Position numbers and translations under genes: made by a program. DNA of 64,000 bases from SZUA-265 sp965651905 (GTDB lineage Bacteria > Myxococcota_A > Polyangia > Polyangiales > Polyangiaceae), in NCBI GenBank assembly GCA_965651905.1, contig CBFGUG010000013.1:1-64000 (forward strand). Direction: 5' to 3'. Positions 49,915-58,749 of this stretch are shown here, piece after piece. Position 1 is the first letter of the stretch. The number at the start of each line of letters is the position of its first letter. A model generated the notes under the pieces. It ran no database searches and was not told the origin of the DNA. It was given only the letters and a program-made list of their open reading frames with translations.

Positions 49915-52900
49915 TCAGGGCGCTGTCGTCCTACCCGTGTATGGCACCCGTCGCTTTTGCAAGAGCGCCCAGTCGTTGGGGCCGACGATGGGCGTTTGTT
50001 TGAAGATGCGGTGTGCGCCCGCCATCGTGGAGCGAGCGAACCAGCTGAGCACTGCCGCTCCCGCTACTCCGCCGTCTGCCGCTGTGCTCGAGTTGACGGT
50101 TTTCGTCGTCGCGGAGCTTGCGGCTTCTTCGCTGAGTGTCTCTCGGCTCTCTGCGGTCGCCGCGATCACGACGGGTTTGTCGAGATAAATGGTCTGTCGG
50201 CAGCCCGCCGCCTGCACCGCAAGCGTCAGCGCACGCACGTCGGTCGTACCGATCTTGTCGCGTTGGAGTAACACCAGTAACCCGTCTCCATCTATGCAAG
50301 CCGCCGCACCTTCTGGCGTCGGCTCTGGGTGGCCCCAGCCCAGGGTATGCCCGGGAGTTCGTGCTACACCGAGCTGGAGCTGGTTGCCGTTCAGACTGAG
50401 CACTTGCGCGCCTTCACCAGGATCCGGCCATTGTAGCCCGAGGCTGGCTTCGTCCTTGCTCTCCACGCGGCGCAGCTGTTTGGGGTCGATGCGCGTGATC
50501 AGGAACAGTGACGGTTCGTCGCCGAAACCTGGTCCGTGCAGACCCGTGCGTGCGATCACGTGGGGCCAGCCGTTGTCGTCCGCGCCGGCGACGCGCCACA
50601 TGCCGTCGTCGGGTACACCTTCGATCAGGGGTTTCAGTGGTGGCCCCGGGAGTAACGCTCGACGCGTCAGGTAGAAGAAGTCGCGCGCGGAGACGTGAAT
50701 GTAGCGCGGGAAGTTCATCAGCGGCATCTTGCGCACCATCAAGCGGCTGAGAAACTCCAGCCCCTCGACTGAGCTCACTTCCCCGCGAGACTCCCAAGTT
50801 GCATCCAGCGGGCGATCGAGGGACGGCAGCTTGCCCGCGGGCTCGACGCGATAAAACTCGAAGCCCGTGTGCCCGGCGTTCATGTCCAAGTGAAAGCCGT
50901 AGTCGCAGCGAGCTTGGATCATCGCCTTGCCGAGCCCTTCGGGGTCGATGCCCGGCGAGTAGAAGTACGCCAGGTAACCTTCGAACGTCAGGCACAAGCC
51001 GCTGCGCACGGTGCGCGTCTCTTGGGTCCAGCCCTCGGGCACGCCGCCCCACCAGGAACGGCGATACGGGTTGAATTGCCCGTCCACCACCAGCGGCGTC
51101 ATGTTCTGACGAAGTCCCACCATTTCGTCGGGGATCGGAGCGCTTTCGGGCCAAGTGCCGAAACCAGCCGTGCCGTCGGTGAAGGTGGCGACGGTAGCGC
51201 CATAGGGTTTGGGCGGCAGCTGCACGCGCCCGCTCTCCATCATGCCGAACTCGCCGTGCATGGCTTGGAACGCGCCGTTGAACGCGCCCACTAGTTTGCC
51301 CAGGACCTTGGGGTCGCGCGGGATCATGCCGCTGCCCTGTTCACCCGTCATGCTCTTGGGCTCTTCCGTGCCAGCCACGACATGTAGCGCCACCTGCCGT
51401 GGATCCCACAGGGTGATCGAGGTCTGGATGTAGGCGCGCTTTTCGTCCACGCGGATGAAGGTGAACACGAAGGGTGACGGCGTGCCTGGTGTGCCCGCCG
51501 CGACCACGTCGGCGGCCAGGCTCACCCAACGCCCTTCGCCTGCCATCGCGGGTTTCAACACGGGCTCGATGGCTTGCGGTGGCCAACCCGGGATCTCGCC
51601 GGGGGTTGCCAGCGGCAGCGTTTCGAGAATGTCGCCCAACTCTTCGGCGATCACTTCGTCGGGGTTGATCCCGACGACTTCGTTTTCCAACTCTTCGAGT
51701 TGTTCGCTGGCGCGGAAAGCCCAGCCTTTCACCTTCTGCATGCCTTCGCTGCCGATCCACGGCAGGGCACGTACTCGATCGACCGCCCACGGCACGAGTG
51801 AGCCAGGCAGCGGCGTTGGCGAGGTGCCGAACACGGCAAGGTCACCAAACTGTTCTTCGGTAGGCACCCGCCCGAGGTCCATGTGGATCTCGCCCGAGTC
51901 GACGGTCGCCGTCAGTCCCTGTTCGTCGAGTTTCACGCTCAGGCTGCTGGACGGTTTGCTGAGTTTGATGGTGCTGCGCGCGATGCCGCGCCATTGCCCC
52001 GTCTGCTGTCGATTGGTGATCGCCTGTTGCCAGCGCTTGAGCCTGTCCCAGCCTTCGCCGCGGCCTGCGGGCGCCGAGCGAAAGTCGGCAACCTCGATGC
52101 TCTGCGTTTGCTCGCCGTGCCTGATGGACCAGCTTGCCCAACGTTGCCACACCTGCAAGTCAGCCTCTTCCACGGACGCGGTTTGGCTCAAGTTGTATGC
52201 GGACGTGATGCGCGTGGGGTGCCCGAAGTGACTGAAAGATACGTGCAATAGATAAACGTCACTGGGCGCGCCCTGTTCGGAAACCAGCGCCACGGCGCGG
52301 GTGGGCAAGACGGCATTGCGCAGACCACGCGCTGGGGTATCGATCCACCGCAGCGTTTGGAGTTGAACTCTCGCGCGCCCCAAAGCGGAGGTGTCAGCGG
52401 CAATCGTTTTCCACGAGTCTTGTGGCGGGGGCCACCACGCTGCGGCGGAAAGCCAGATCAAGTGCCCCACGCTGGGCGTTTCGAATTGTCGCTGCAGTCG
52501 CAGCCACTGCGCCAAGCTCGAGGGCAGCCGCCACTCGCCGAGGTTCCGAAATCCCTGACGCCGCATCGCCCACACCAGGCCCGCAAAGATCACGAACGGG
52601 AACGCGAGCACCACGGGGGTCGGAAAACTGCGTAGCGCATGTGCCCAGGCGTAACCCGCCATCGGAATGGCGATGGCGCGCAGCACACTGCGCCCCGCGA
52701 TGAAGAAGCCAGACGCCACCGCCGCCCAGAACCCGCGCTTCGACTTGGGGTCACGGCGCAATCGGCTGAACACGACGTCACGCAGCCAGCCTCCAAGCAC
52801 CGCTGCCAGGAACATCCCAATGGCGCTCACCAAGCCGTGGTGAACGGCCACGCCAGACAGGCCAAGCCCCACGCTGCCACCGAAAAAAACCGCCGCGAGC

Positions 52901-52926
52901 ACCCACAGAGCGTTCGGGTCGAACAT
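49915..52926 (-). CDS. Large membrane protein with NAGPA/DUF2233-like phosphodiester-glycosidase domain
   Basis: 1003 aa. Residues 1-~120 hold about four membrane helices (LWVLAAVFFGGSVGLGLSGVAV, AIGMFLAAVLGGWL, VVLAFPFVIFAGLVWAM and others). A long globular part follows. Residues ~550-720 resemble the NAGPA fold: AFNGAFQAMHGEFGMMESGR, YGATVATFTDGTAGFGTWPES, MTPLVVDGQFNPY, LAYFYSPG and GFHLDMNAGHTGFEF, the last in the place of NLDGGxS. The C-terminal ~280 residues are unassigned. Inner-membrane anchored with an outward-facing catalytic region is the likely topology. Convergent with the SUMF1-like gene (51 bp apart). Confidence 0.75.
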   Translation of the reverse strand: MFDPNALWVLAAVFFGGSVGLGLSGVAVHHGLVSAIGMFLAAVLGGWLRDVVFSRLRRDPKSKRGFWAAVASGFFIAGRSVLRAIAIPMAGYAWAHALRSFPTPVVLAFPFVIFAGLVWAMRRQGFRNLGEWRLPSSLAQWLRLQRQFETPSVGHLIWLSAAAWWPPPQDSWKTIAADTSALGRARVQLQTLRWIDTPARGLRNAVLPTRAVALVSEQGAPSDVYLLHVSFSHFGHPTRITSAYNLSQTASVEEADLQVWQRWASWSIRHGEQTQSIEVADFRSAPAGRGEGWDRLKRWQQAITNRQQTGQWRGIARSTIKLSKPSSSLSVKLDEQGLTATVDSGEIHMDLGRVPTEEQFGDLAVFGTSPTPLPGSLVPWAVDRVRALPWIGSEGMQKVKGWAFRASEQLEELENEVVGINPDEVIAEELGDILETLPLATPGEIPGWPPQAIEPVLKPAMAGEGRWVSLAADVVAAGTPGTPSPFVFTFIRVDEKRAYIQTSITLWDPRQVALHVVAGTEEPKSMTGEQGSGMIPRDPKVLGKLVGAFNGAFQAMHGEFGMMESGRVQLPPKPYGATVATFTDGTAGFGTWPESAPIPDEMVGLRQNMTPLVVDGQFNPYRRSWWGGVPEGWTQETRTVRSGLCLTFEGYLAYFYSPGIDPEGLGKAMIQARCDYGFHLDMNAGHTGFEFYRVEPAGKLPSLDRPLDATWESRGEVSSVEGLEFLSRLMVRKMPLMNFPRYIHVSARDFFYLTRRALLPGPPLKPLIEGVPDDGMWRVAGADDNGWPHVIARTGLHGPGFGDEPSLFLITRIDPKQLRRVESKDEASLGLQWPDPGEGAQVLSLNGNQLQLGVARTPGHTLGWGHPEPTPEGAAACIDGDGLLVLLQRDKIGTTDVRALTLAVQAAGCRQTIYLDKPVVIAATAESRETLSEEAASSATTKTVNSSTAADGGVAGAAVLSWFARSTMAGAHRIFKQTPIVGPNDWALLQKRRVPYTGRTTAP

Positions 52927-53421
52927 GGTCGCCTAGCCTTTGCTGGACTGGGTCGAACCCGAACTCCGACTGCCCCATGCGAGTCCGCTGGTACCCATTG
53001 CACGTTCATACTCAGTTAGGCCGCGCGGGGCGAGATTTAGGGGATTCTGGCGTTGCTCCTACGTCTTCCAATCTCGTTCACGAGTGCCGGCCAGCGTGCT
53101 GCTTCGCGCGCGAAGGCGCGTCCTGAACGGACGAGCCTGGTGCGGGAGCGTGCGCGGCTGTCGACGCGGCGCGTACATGCCTCACCGCCAATTCGTTGCG
53201 GTGGTTCAGGATCCTTCCGTTCGAACTGCAAGTGATTGGGTGGGCTGTAGTCACATCATCGCGAGTGCGAATCGCTGTGACGCGCGATCGGTAACTTCTC
53301 GACACCACTCGTCCCACGGCGGGCCGTTCGAGGGCCGAACGGGTTGCGTTGACCTGTTCCTGCCGCCATGACTCAAGCTAGTATCGTCGAGCCATTGCGC
53401 GCGAAATCGTCAGTCAGCAGC
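52927..53421. other. 495-bp gap before the DUF1552 gene
   Basis: Divergent region between the NAGPA-like gene and the DUF1552 gene. A 143-codon plus-strand frame (52940-53371) crosses it, but its Arg/Cys/Ser-rich composition looks like a chance frame. If the DUF1552 protein starts at the earlier ATG (53368) the gap is 441 bp. No clear promoter boxes. Confidence 0.4.
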
Positions 53422-54930
53422 ATGAAGAACATACGACTCCTCAGGGCAGAAAGCGGTGTGCAGCGCCGCACTTTTCTCAAAGCGTTGGGCTTGGGCCTAT
53501 CCGTGCCCGTTGCCGCACAGCTCGGGCGTATGGCGACCGCCCAAACCAACGGCGCTCAGCAACGGCTGCTCGTGATGTTCTTGCCGCACGGCATCGCGCC
53601 CGAACATTACAACCCGCGCGTCAACGCGAGTGACCCCACCGACTTCAGGTTGGACGACACCAACGCCAGCATTCTCGGCCCGCTCGAACCCTACAAGCAG
53701 TACGTCAACGTCTACCAAGGGTTTTCGTATCCGGGCGAGGCTGAGACACACAGCGGTATCGTGAACTTCCTGTCGGGAACGACGGTCACCGACGACACCA
53801 CTCCGCGCACGACGATGGAGCACGTGATCGGCAAGGAGCTCGGCATCAAACCGCTCATCCTCGGCGCTTGCGCGCACCAGCCGTACGGCTTGGATGCAAA
53901 CGGCAAGCTGTTTTGGGACGGCACCGCAATCGATCCCGAAAAGGACCCCTCCAAGGTGGCGGACGAGCTGTTCGGCGGCAGCGGCGCGGCGGCTCCCGCA
54001 CAAGACACGGAAGGACCCAACCCCGAGTTGGCGCTGCGTCAGGAGCTCTTGCAGCTCACGGCCGCCGAGATCGGCGATCTACAGCGTGAGGTTTCAGGGC
54101 TGACGAAGGAAGAGAGCAAACTGCAGACGCACCTCGCGTCAGTGCAGAACCTCCAAGCGGCTCAACAACAGAGCGGCGCACGGCCGATCTCGTGTTCGGC
54201 GCGCCCCGACCTGCCGCTGACCGAGCAGGTGCGCGCCGCGAGTGCTGGGCAAGTGATCGATTCGAGTGGCGGCAACGACTACTTCTACCAAGAGAGCAAC
54301 TTCTCACTCATCTACCGCGCGCAGCTGGAGTTGGCGACCCAGGCGTTGATTTGTAACGCGGCGCCCATCATTGGCGTGCAGGGGATGTACACCACCTGCG
54401 AGTTCGACTTCGGCTTTGCGGGGGCTCCAGGTTCACACCACAACGGGCTGTCACACATCACGGCGCAACAAGCCAATGGTGCTCAATGGGATTCGCCCGT
54501 CAGTGTCGACAACTACGCGCCCGAACCCCGTGAGCCGTTCGCCAAGGCGCAAATTTGGTTTGCAGAACAGTTGGCGCAGCTGGTTGGTGTGCTCGCCACG
54601 ACCGACGACCCCACGGCCCCCGGCACCACGGTGCTCGACAACACTCTCATCTATTGGATGAGCGAGATTGGAGACGGCGCGAACCACCTGCGTGTCAGCG
54701 GCATCGAGTACCCTCAGGTTCCGTCCCATCTGCCGCTCGTGACGATCGGTGGGGCTGGCGGTACCATCAAGACCGGTCAAGTGGTGACTGGCTCGGAACC
54801 GCTGGTGGACGCGGCCGAGCGCGGCGGACGCCCCGCGTCGGACCTCTACCTCACGTTGGCGCACGCGATGGGGGCGACGTCAGCCTCCTTCCCAAATACG
54901 ACCGGCCTGGTCGAGGGGGTGCTGCTATGA
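53422..54930 (+). CDS. DUF1552 protein with Tat signal
   Basis: 502 aa from the ATG at 53422; an in-frame ATG at 53368 is also possible and neither has a good ribosome site. The N-terminus has a twin-arginine signal RRTFLKALGLGLSVPVAAQL, so export is in the folded state. The body matches DUF1552: RLLVMFLPHGIAPEHYNP, SILGPLEPYKQYVNVYQGF, ETHSGIVNFLSGT, NDYFYQESNFSLIYRAQLELATQAL, HHNGLSHI and TLIYWMSEIGDG. Its stop overlaps the start of the next gene (ATGA). In planctomycetes and myxobacteria DUF1552 and DUF1588-type genes often stand together; the function of neither is known. Confidence 0.9.
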   Translation: MKNIRLLRAESGVQRRTFLKALGLGLSVPVAAQLGRMATAQTNGAQQRLLVMFLPHGIAPEHYNPRVNASDPTDFRLDDTNASILGPLEPYKQYVNVYQGFSYPGEAETHSGIVNFLSGTTVTDDTTPRTTMEHVIGKELGIKPLILGACAHQPYGLDANGKLFWDGTAIDPEKDPSKVADELFGGSGAAAPAQDTEGPNPELALRQELLQLTAAEIGDLQREVSGLTKEESKLQTHLASVQNLQAAQQQSGARPISCSARPDLPLTEQVRAASAGQVIDSSGGNDYFYQESNFSLIYRAQLELATQALICNAAPIIGVQGMYTTCEFDFGFAGAPGSHHNGLSHITAQQANGAQWDSPVSVDNYAPEPREPFAKAQIWFAEQLAQLVGVLATTDDPTAPGTTVLDNTLIYWMSEIGDGANHLRVSGIEYPQVPSHLPLVTIGGAGGTIKTGQVVTGSEPLVDAAERGGRPASDLYLTLAHAMGATSASFPNTTGLVEGVLL

Positions 54931-56762
54931 AGCGCTTGGCTAGTACGTCGCTCGCGCTGTTGCTGGTAGCTGGTTTGCCCCTGGCGTGCGGTGGTGACGT
55001 TGGCGGATCCCCCGCTGCAGACGACGGTTCCTCGACGAGCCGCGACGATGGTGCTGACGACGGCGCTTCGGACGATGGTAGTTCGTCCAGTGACGATAGC
55101 GCGTCGGGCAGCTCCACTGACGATGGCGGCAACGATGGCAGCCCAGGTTCGTCTGGCTCGAACGGCAGCAACGACGGTTCGAACGGCAGCAATGGCGCGC
55201 CGGGTGGCAACGATGGCGATCCGGGCAACGACGACCCGATGCAGTCTCAAGACGTGGAGCCACCAGAGCTTGCGTGTGCACAGCCCGAGCTCGGCTCCCC
55301 CGCACTGCGTCTGCTGACGCGGCTGGAGTTCGAAAACACCGTCAACGACATCTTCCCCGGGATCGCCGGGCAATGGACGACGTCACTGCCCGTAACCCTT
55401 TCGGGGTATGGCTTCGACAACGCGACGGGCAACATCGTCGGTAATCAGACCGCCGAGACGTTGCTCGAGACCGCACTGTCCGTCGGTGACGCTGTGGCTG
55501 GCACGCTTTCTGGGTTGCTTCCATGTGCGTCGGATAGTCCCGACCGCGCCTGCGCGGAGAGTTTCGTGCAGCAGTACGGGCGGCGCTTGTTCCGTCGCCC
55601 CGTGGCGGACGGCGAAGCGAGTCGTTATCTCGCGCTGTTCGACAGTGCCAACTCGACCACCGACTTTCCCACGGCGATCAAATACGTGACGGCGGGTCTG
55701 ATCCAGTCGCCCCACGCGATTTACCGCAGCGAGATCGGCACGCCGAACGGGGCAGATCGCGCGCTCGACAACTTCGAGCTCGCCACGCAGCTGGCCTACA
55801 CCTTCACGGGTAGCACGCCCTCGGAAGAGCTCTTGAGCCAGGCCGAAAGCGGCAACCTCGGCGACCCAGTCACGGTGGCGCGCGCCATGCTCGACACCGA
55901 GCGTGGCAAGCAGATGCTGCACCGCTTCTTCGAGCTGTACACGGGGTACGCGCGCACCACCGCCAAGACCAAGCCGAACGCCACCACGGGCAACATCAGC
56001 TACGAGGATGTGAGCGCGGCGATGACCGAAGAGACGCGTGCGTTCATCGAGCAGGTGGTGTTCACCGAAGGCGGCAATTGGTCGGACTTGCTGACGCATC
56101 CCACGACCAACCCCACCCAAGACCTGGCAAACTTCTACGGCATCGACGCGCCCTCGGGCGACTTTGCTTCCGTGGAGCGCCCGGCGGGTAAGGGCATCGG
56201 CTTGCTCGCACAGGGTTCGTTCTTGGCGACCCACGCCAACCCCGACGGTTCGTCGCCGACCCAACGCGGCTTGTTCGTGTTCGAGCGCATGTTGTGTCAG
56301 CCCGAGCCGCCACTGCCCGACATCGTGCCGAACTTGAGCGAACCGCAGCCGGGCGTGCGCACCACACGTCAGCGTTACGAAGAGCTGCACGCTGCCGACC
56401 CCGCGTGCGCGGGCTGTCACGCGTTGTTCGACCCGATGGGCTTCGCCTTCGAGCACTACGACGAGGCGGGACGTTACCGCGACAAGGAGAGCGGTCTCGA
56501 CATCGACTCGACGGGCAGCGTGCGTTTGCCGTCGGGCACGTCGATTGACTTTGCGAATCTGGAAGATCTCGCCAACGGCCTCGCTGCGGACGCCACCGTG
56601 CAGGAATGTTTCGCGGCCTACATGGCGATCTTCGCCTTCGGTTCTCACGAAGCCTGCCTCGGCTCGAGCCAGGTGCCGCAGCTACAAAGCGGCGAGATTG
56701 GCATCGTGGACGCGTTTGCAGCACTGGCGGGCGAGCCGCACTTCACGCGCCGCAGTCCTTGA
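54927..56762 (+). CDS. DUF1595/DUF1592/DUF1588/DUF1585 lipoprotein
   Basis: 611 aa, starting on the ATGA overlap. Lipobox PLAC (LLLVAGLPLACGGD). A Ser/Asp/Gly/Asn linker of ~80 residues comes next. Domains in order: an N-terminal helix segment (LRLLTRLEFENTVNDIFP), DUF1595 (FVQQYGRRLFRRPVADGEASRYL), and DUF1592 (IKYVTAGLIQSPHAIYRSEIG...LATQLAYTFTGSTPSEELL). Then DUF1588 (RGLFVFERMLCQPEPPLPDIVPN...C494AGC497H498ALFDPMGFAFEHYD) and DUF1585 (LANGLAADATVQECFAAYMAIFAFG). C494/C497/H498 is a CxxCH motif. Anchored outside the inner membrane; probable partner of the Tat-exported DUF1552 protein. Confidence 0.92.
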   Translation: MKRLASTSLALLLVAGLPLACGGDVGGSPAADDGSSTSRDDGADDGASDDGSSSSDDSASGSSTDDGGNDGSPGSSGSNGSNDGSNGSNGAPGGNDGDPGNDDPMQSQDVEPPELACAQPELGSPALRLLTRLEFENTVNDIFPGIAGQWTTSLPVTLSGYGFDNATGNIVGNQTAETLLETALSVGDAVAGTLSGLLPCASDSPDRACAESFVQQYGRRLFRRPVADGEASRYLALFDSANSTTDFPTAIKYVTAGLIQSPHAIYRSEIGTPNGADRALDNFELATQLAYTFTGSTPSEELLSQAESGNLGDPVTVARAMLDTERGKQMLHRFFELYTGYARTTAKTKPNATTGNISYEDVSAAMTEETRAFIEQVVFTEGGNWSDLLTHPTTNPTQDLANFYGIDAPSGDFASVERPAGKGIGLLAQGSFLATHANPDGSSPTQRGLFVFERMLCQPEPPLPDIVPNLSEPQPGVRTTRQRYEELHAADPACAGCHALFDPMGFAFEHYDEAGRYRDKESGLDIDSTGSVRLPSGTSIDFANLEDLANGLAADATVQECFAAYMAIFAFGSHEACLGSSQVPQLQSGEIGIVDAFAALAGEPHFTRRSP

Positions 56763-57053
56763 GGCTCTGAACCCCACGGCGCACTACAGCGCGGCACACT
56801 CCGCCCGGACCACCTGGCGGAGTCTGTTCGTTTGTGACGATTGGGTGACGAGCTGCCCCCCGAGACTGTCCACGCCCTGCAAAAACCGAATCCTCGGCGG
56901 CGCTGCAGTGGTGACGGCCGTCGTTCCGCTGAGGGCCGCTTGGACGACGATCGATCCACTTGACGACGTCGTTTCTGTCGGCGTGCGTCGCTGGTTCGTG
57001 GTTTTGTCTCGGTGTGCTCGCGGCGTGGCGCCGTGCGTCACAGGTGAGCGTCC

Positions 57054-57743
57054 ATGTTCGACAAGCTGGTGCAGATCTTCTCCGAAAGCCATCCCATGCA
57101 GGCCATCGGCGAACAGTTCGGGCGCATGCAGAACCTGGTCCGCGACATGATCGCGATGGCTAGCGCCGTGTATTGGGGGCGCCTGTTGAGCCCGCAGGAG
57201 CGGCGGGAGCTCTACGAAACCGACGTTCAGGTCAATCAACTGCAGCGCGACATCCGCAAAGGGCTCGTCATTCATCTGACGGGACCGGCAAATGCCGATG
57301 TGCCGTACGGGTTGCTGATCATGAGCCTCGTCAAAGACGCCGAACGCTTGGGTGACTACGCCAAGAACCTTTCCGAAGTGCACATCATCACGGATCTGGG
57401 TGCGGGCGATTTGCCACCTGGTGAGATCCGAGATGAACTACGCGCCATCGCCGATTTCGTGGAGCGTGTGTCGTCCCAAGCGGCGGATGTGTACGCCAGC
57501 GGCGATCACGCTCGCGCTCAGGTGTTGGCGAAAGAGGGTCGCGCGATCATGGCGCGTTGTGACGAGCTGTTGTCGACCCTCGCCCAGAGTAACTTCGCGA
57601 CGGCACTTGCCGTCAACATCACGATGGCGACGCGCTATTACAAGCGGCTCGGAGGGCATCAGCTGAACATCCTGTCCAGCGTGTTCATGCCCCTGCACAA
57701 GCTGGACTACGTCGACGACGAGTCCCCCAACAGCATCGGCTGA
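57054..57743 (+). CDS. PhoU-like protein
   Basis: 229 aa, preceded by AGGTGA. All-helical with two PhoU-type three-helix units. The motif LIMSLVKDAERLGDYAKNLSEV carries the acidic residues that bind metal in PhoU, and SQAADVYASGDHARAQVLAKEGRAIM begins the second unit. The C-terminal half ends TMATRYYKRLGGHQLNILSSV. Cytosolic. PhoU proteins regulate phosphate uptake with PstSCAB and PhoR. No pst or phoR gene is near, so it may serve another transporter, perhaps the neighbouring NTT-like protein. Confidence 0.85.
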   Translation: MFDKLVQIFSESHPMQAIGEQFGRMQNLVRDMIAMASAVYWGRLLSPQERRELYETDVQVNQLQRDIRKGLVIHLTGPANADVPYGLLIMSLVKDAERLGDYAKNLSEVHIITDLGAGDLPPGEIRDELRAIADFVERVSSQAADVYASGDHARAQVLAKEGRAIMARCDELLSTLAQSNFATALAVNITMATRYYKRLGGHQLNILSSVFMPLHKLDYVDDESPNSIG

Positions 57744-57761
57744 CCGCCGCCGAGCCCTGAG

Positions 57762-57791
57762 CTGCGTCGCAAGGCGATCCGCCCGACGCAG
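57762..57791. terminator. Possible bidirectional stem-loop between convergent genes
   Basis: CTGCGTCG (57762-57769) pairs with CGACGCAG (57784-57791) across a 14-base loop, in the 52-bp gap between the PhoU-like and cNMP-domain genes. Long loop and no T-tract, so weakly supported. Confidence 0.3.
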
Positions 57792-57795
57792 GATC

Positions 57796-58749
57796 TCAAC
57801 TGCGGAGGCTCTCCGCGCCGGGGGGAATACTGGCGGCGCCGTGAGAAAGTTGCATCAGGCGCTCTCGTTCACTTGCGACCAATCCGAAGAACGACCGCAA
57901 CAGTCCGAAGTGGTCCTCCATCGTATCGAGCAGATCTTCCTTGTCGAGGGCCAGGGTCGTCACGTCCGTTTCCGCGCTGATGTCGAAATACCACTCGTCG
58001 TGGCCGAACGCTGCCCCTCCGCCTAGCGCCCTGGTCGGCGCCACGTGCACGTCAATCTGCATGTCCGCGCGCTGCATGCGCGCGCGACCTCGCACGAGCA
58101 GCAACAACTTGTCGCTAGGTTTACCGATGCGGCAGATCTGACTGCCTCGAGAGTACTTTTGCTGTTCTGCGCGCTGTGCGATGGTGACCAGTGCTTGCAC
58201 GGGTGCACGAGCGAACATCGTCGTGTGGTGTAGCGCCAACAGCCGCGAGGTCATGTCCAGCTCTTCGTGGTCTTCGTGGTGTGCGTCGGTGTCTTGGCTG
58301 AGGTGTTCGAACGCCGAGTTACCGAGCCCGACGGCGATCTCGTTGTTGCGAATGGTGGCGGCTTTCATCATTCTGAGGCTGAAGTCGAAGTTGTCTTCCA
58401 TCACCTCCAAGTAGTCGGCGAACGGCAGCGAAAGTGCGTGGGTGGGGCGCCCTGCGATGGCGGTTCGTGAATAGGGACGGCCTCGGCTGGCATCCAAAAT
58501 CCCCACCATCGACTCGTCTTCCAGCACCCAGGGCGGCGCGCCATCGCGCAACATCTCCACGCGCCCAGCCACTACGAAGTAGATGCGAGTGGCTGGTTCA
58601 CCACGGGTGAAGATCGTTGCGCCCCTTTCGTAATACTCGTCCTGCATCAGCGAGCTGAGTTGGCTCGTGACTTGCGCGGTGGGTTGCACCACCGACATCG
58701 AGCGCAGGAATAGCTCGTGTTCGACGCGTGCTCTGGTGTCAGATGACAT
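57796..58749 (-). CDS. Double cyclic-nucleotide-binding-domain protein
   Basis: 317 aa. Two cNMP-binding (CRP-like) beta-rolls: residues ~20-130 (YYERGATIFTRGEPATRIYFVVAGRVEML) and ~175-295 (QKYSRGSQICRIGKPSDKLLLLVRGRARM). No HTH domain, so not a transcription factor of the CRP type. Its start overlaps the end of the NTT-HEAT transporter gene by 11 bp, so the two are translated as a pair. Likely a cytosolic regulatory subunit of that transporter. The sensed ligand (cAMP, cGMP or other) is unknown. Confidence 0.88.
   Translation of the reverse strand: MSSDTRARVEHELFLRSMSVVQPTAQVTSQLSSLMQDEYYERGATIFTRGEPATRIYFVVAGRVEMLRDGAPPWVLEDESMVGILDASRGRPYSRTAIAGRPTHALSLPFADYLEVMEDNFDFSLRMMKAATIRNNEIAVGLGNSAFEHLSQDTDAHHEDHEELDMTSRLLALHHTTMFARAPVQALVTIAQRAEQQKYSRGSQICRIGKPSDKLLLLVRGRARMQRADMQIDVHVAPTRALGGGAAFGHDEWYFDISAETDVTTLALDKEDLLDTMEDHFGLLRSFFGLVASERERLMQLSHGAASIPPGAESLRS

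Noticed and set aside
52940..53371. 143-codon plus-strand frame before the DUF1552 gene
   Set aside because: Arg/Cys/Ser-rich with no domain, no ribosome site and overlapping a region better explained as a promoter gap.
55383..56648. 421-codon minus-strand frame opposite the DUF1588 gene
   Set aside because: Shadow frame; no signal peptide, start signal or motif, while the plus strand carries four known domains.
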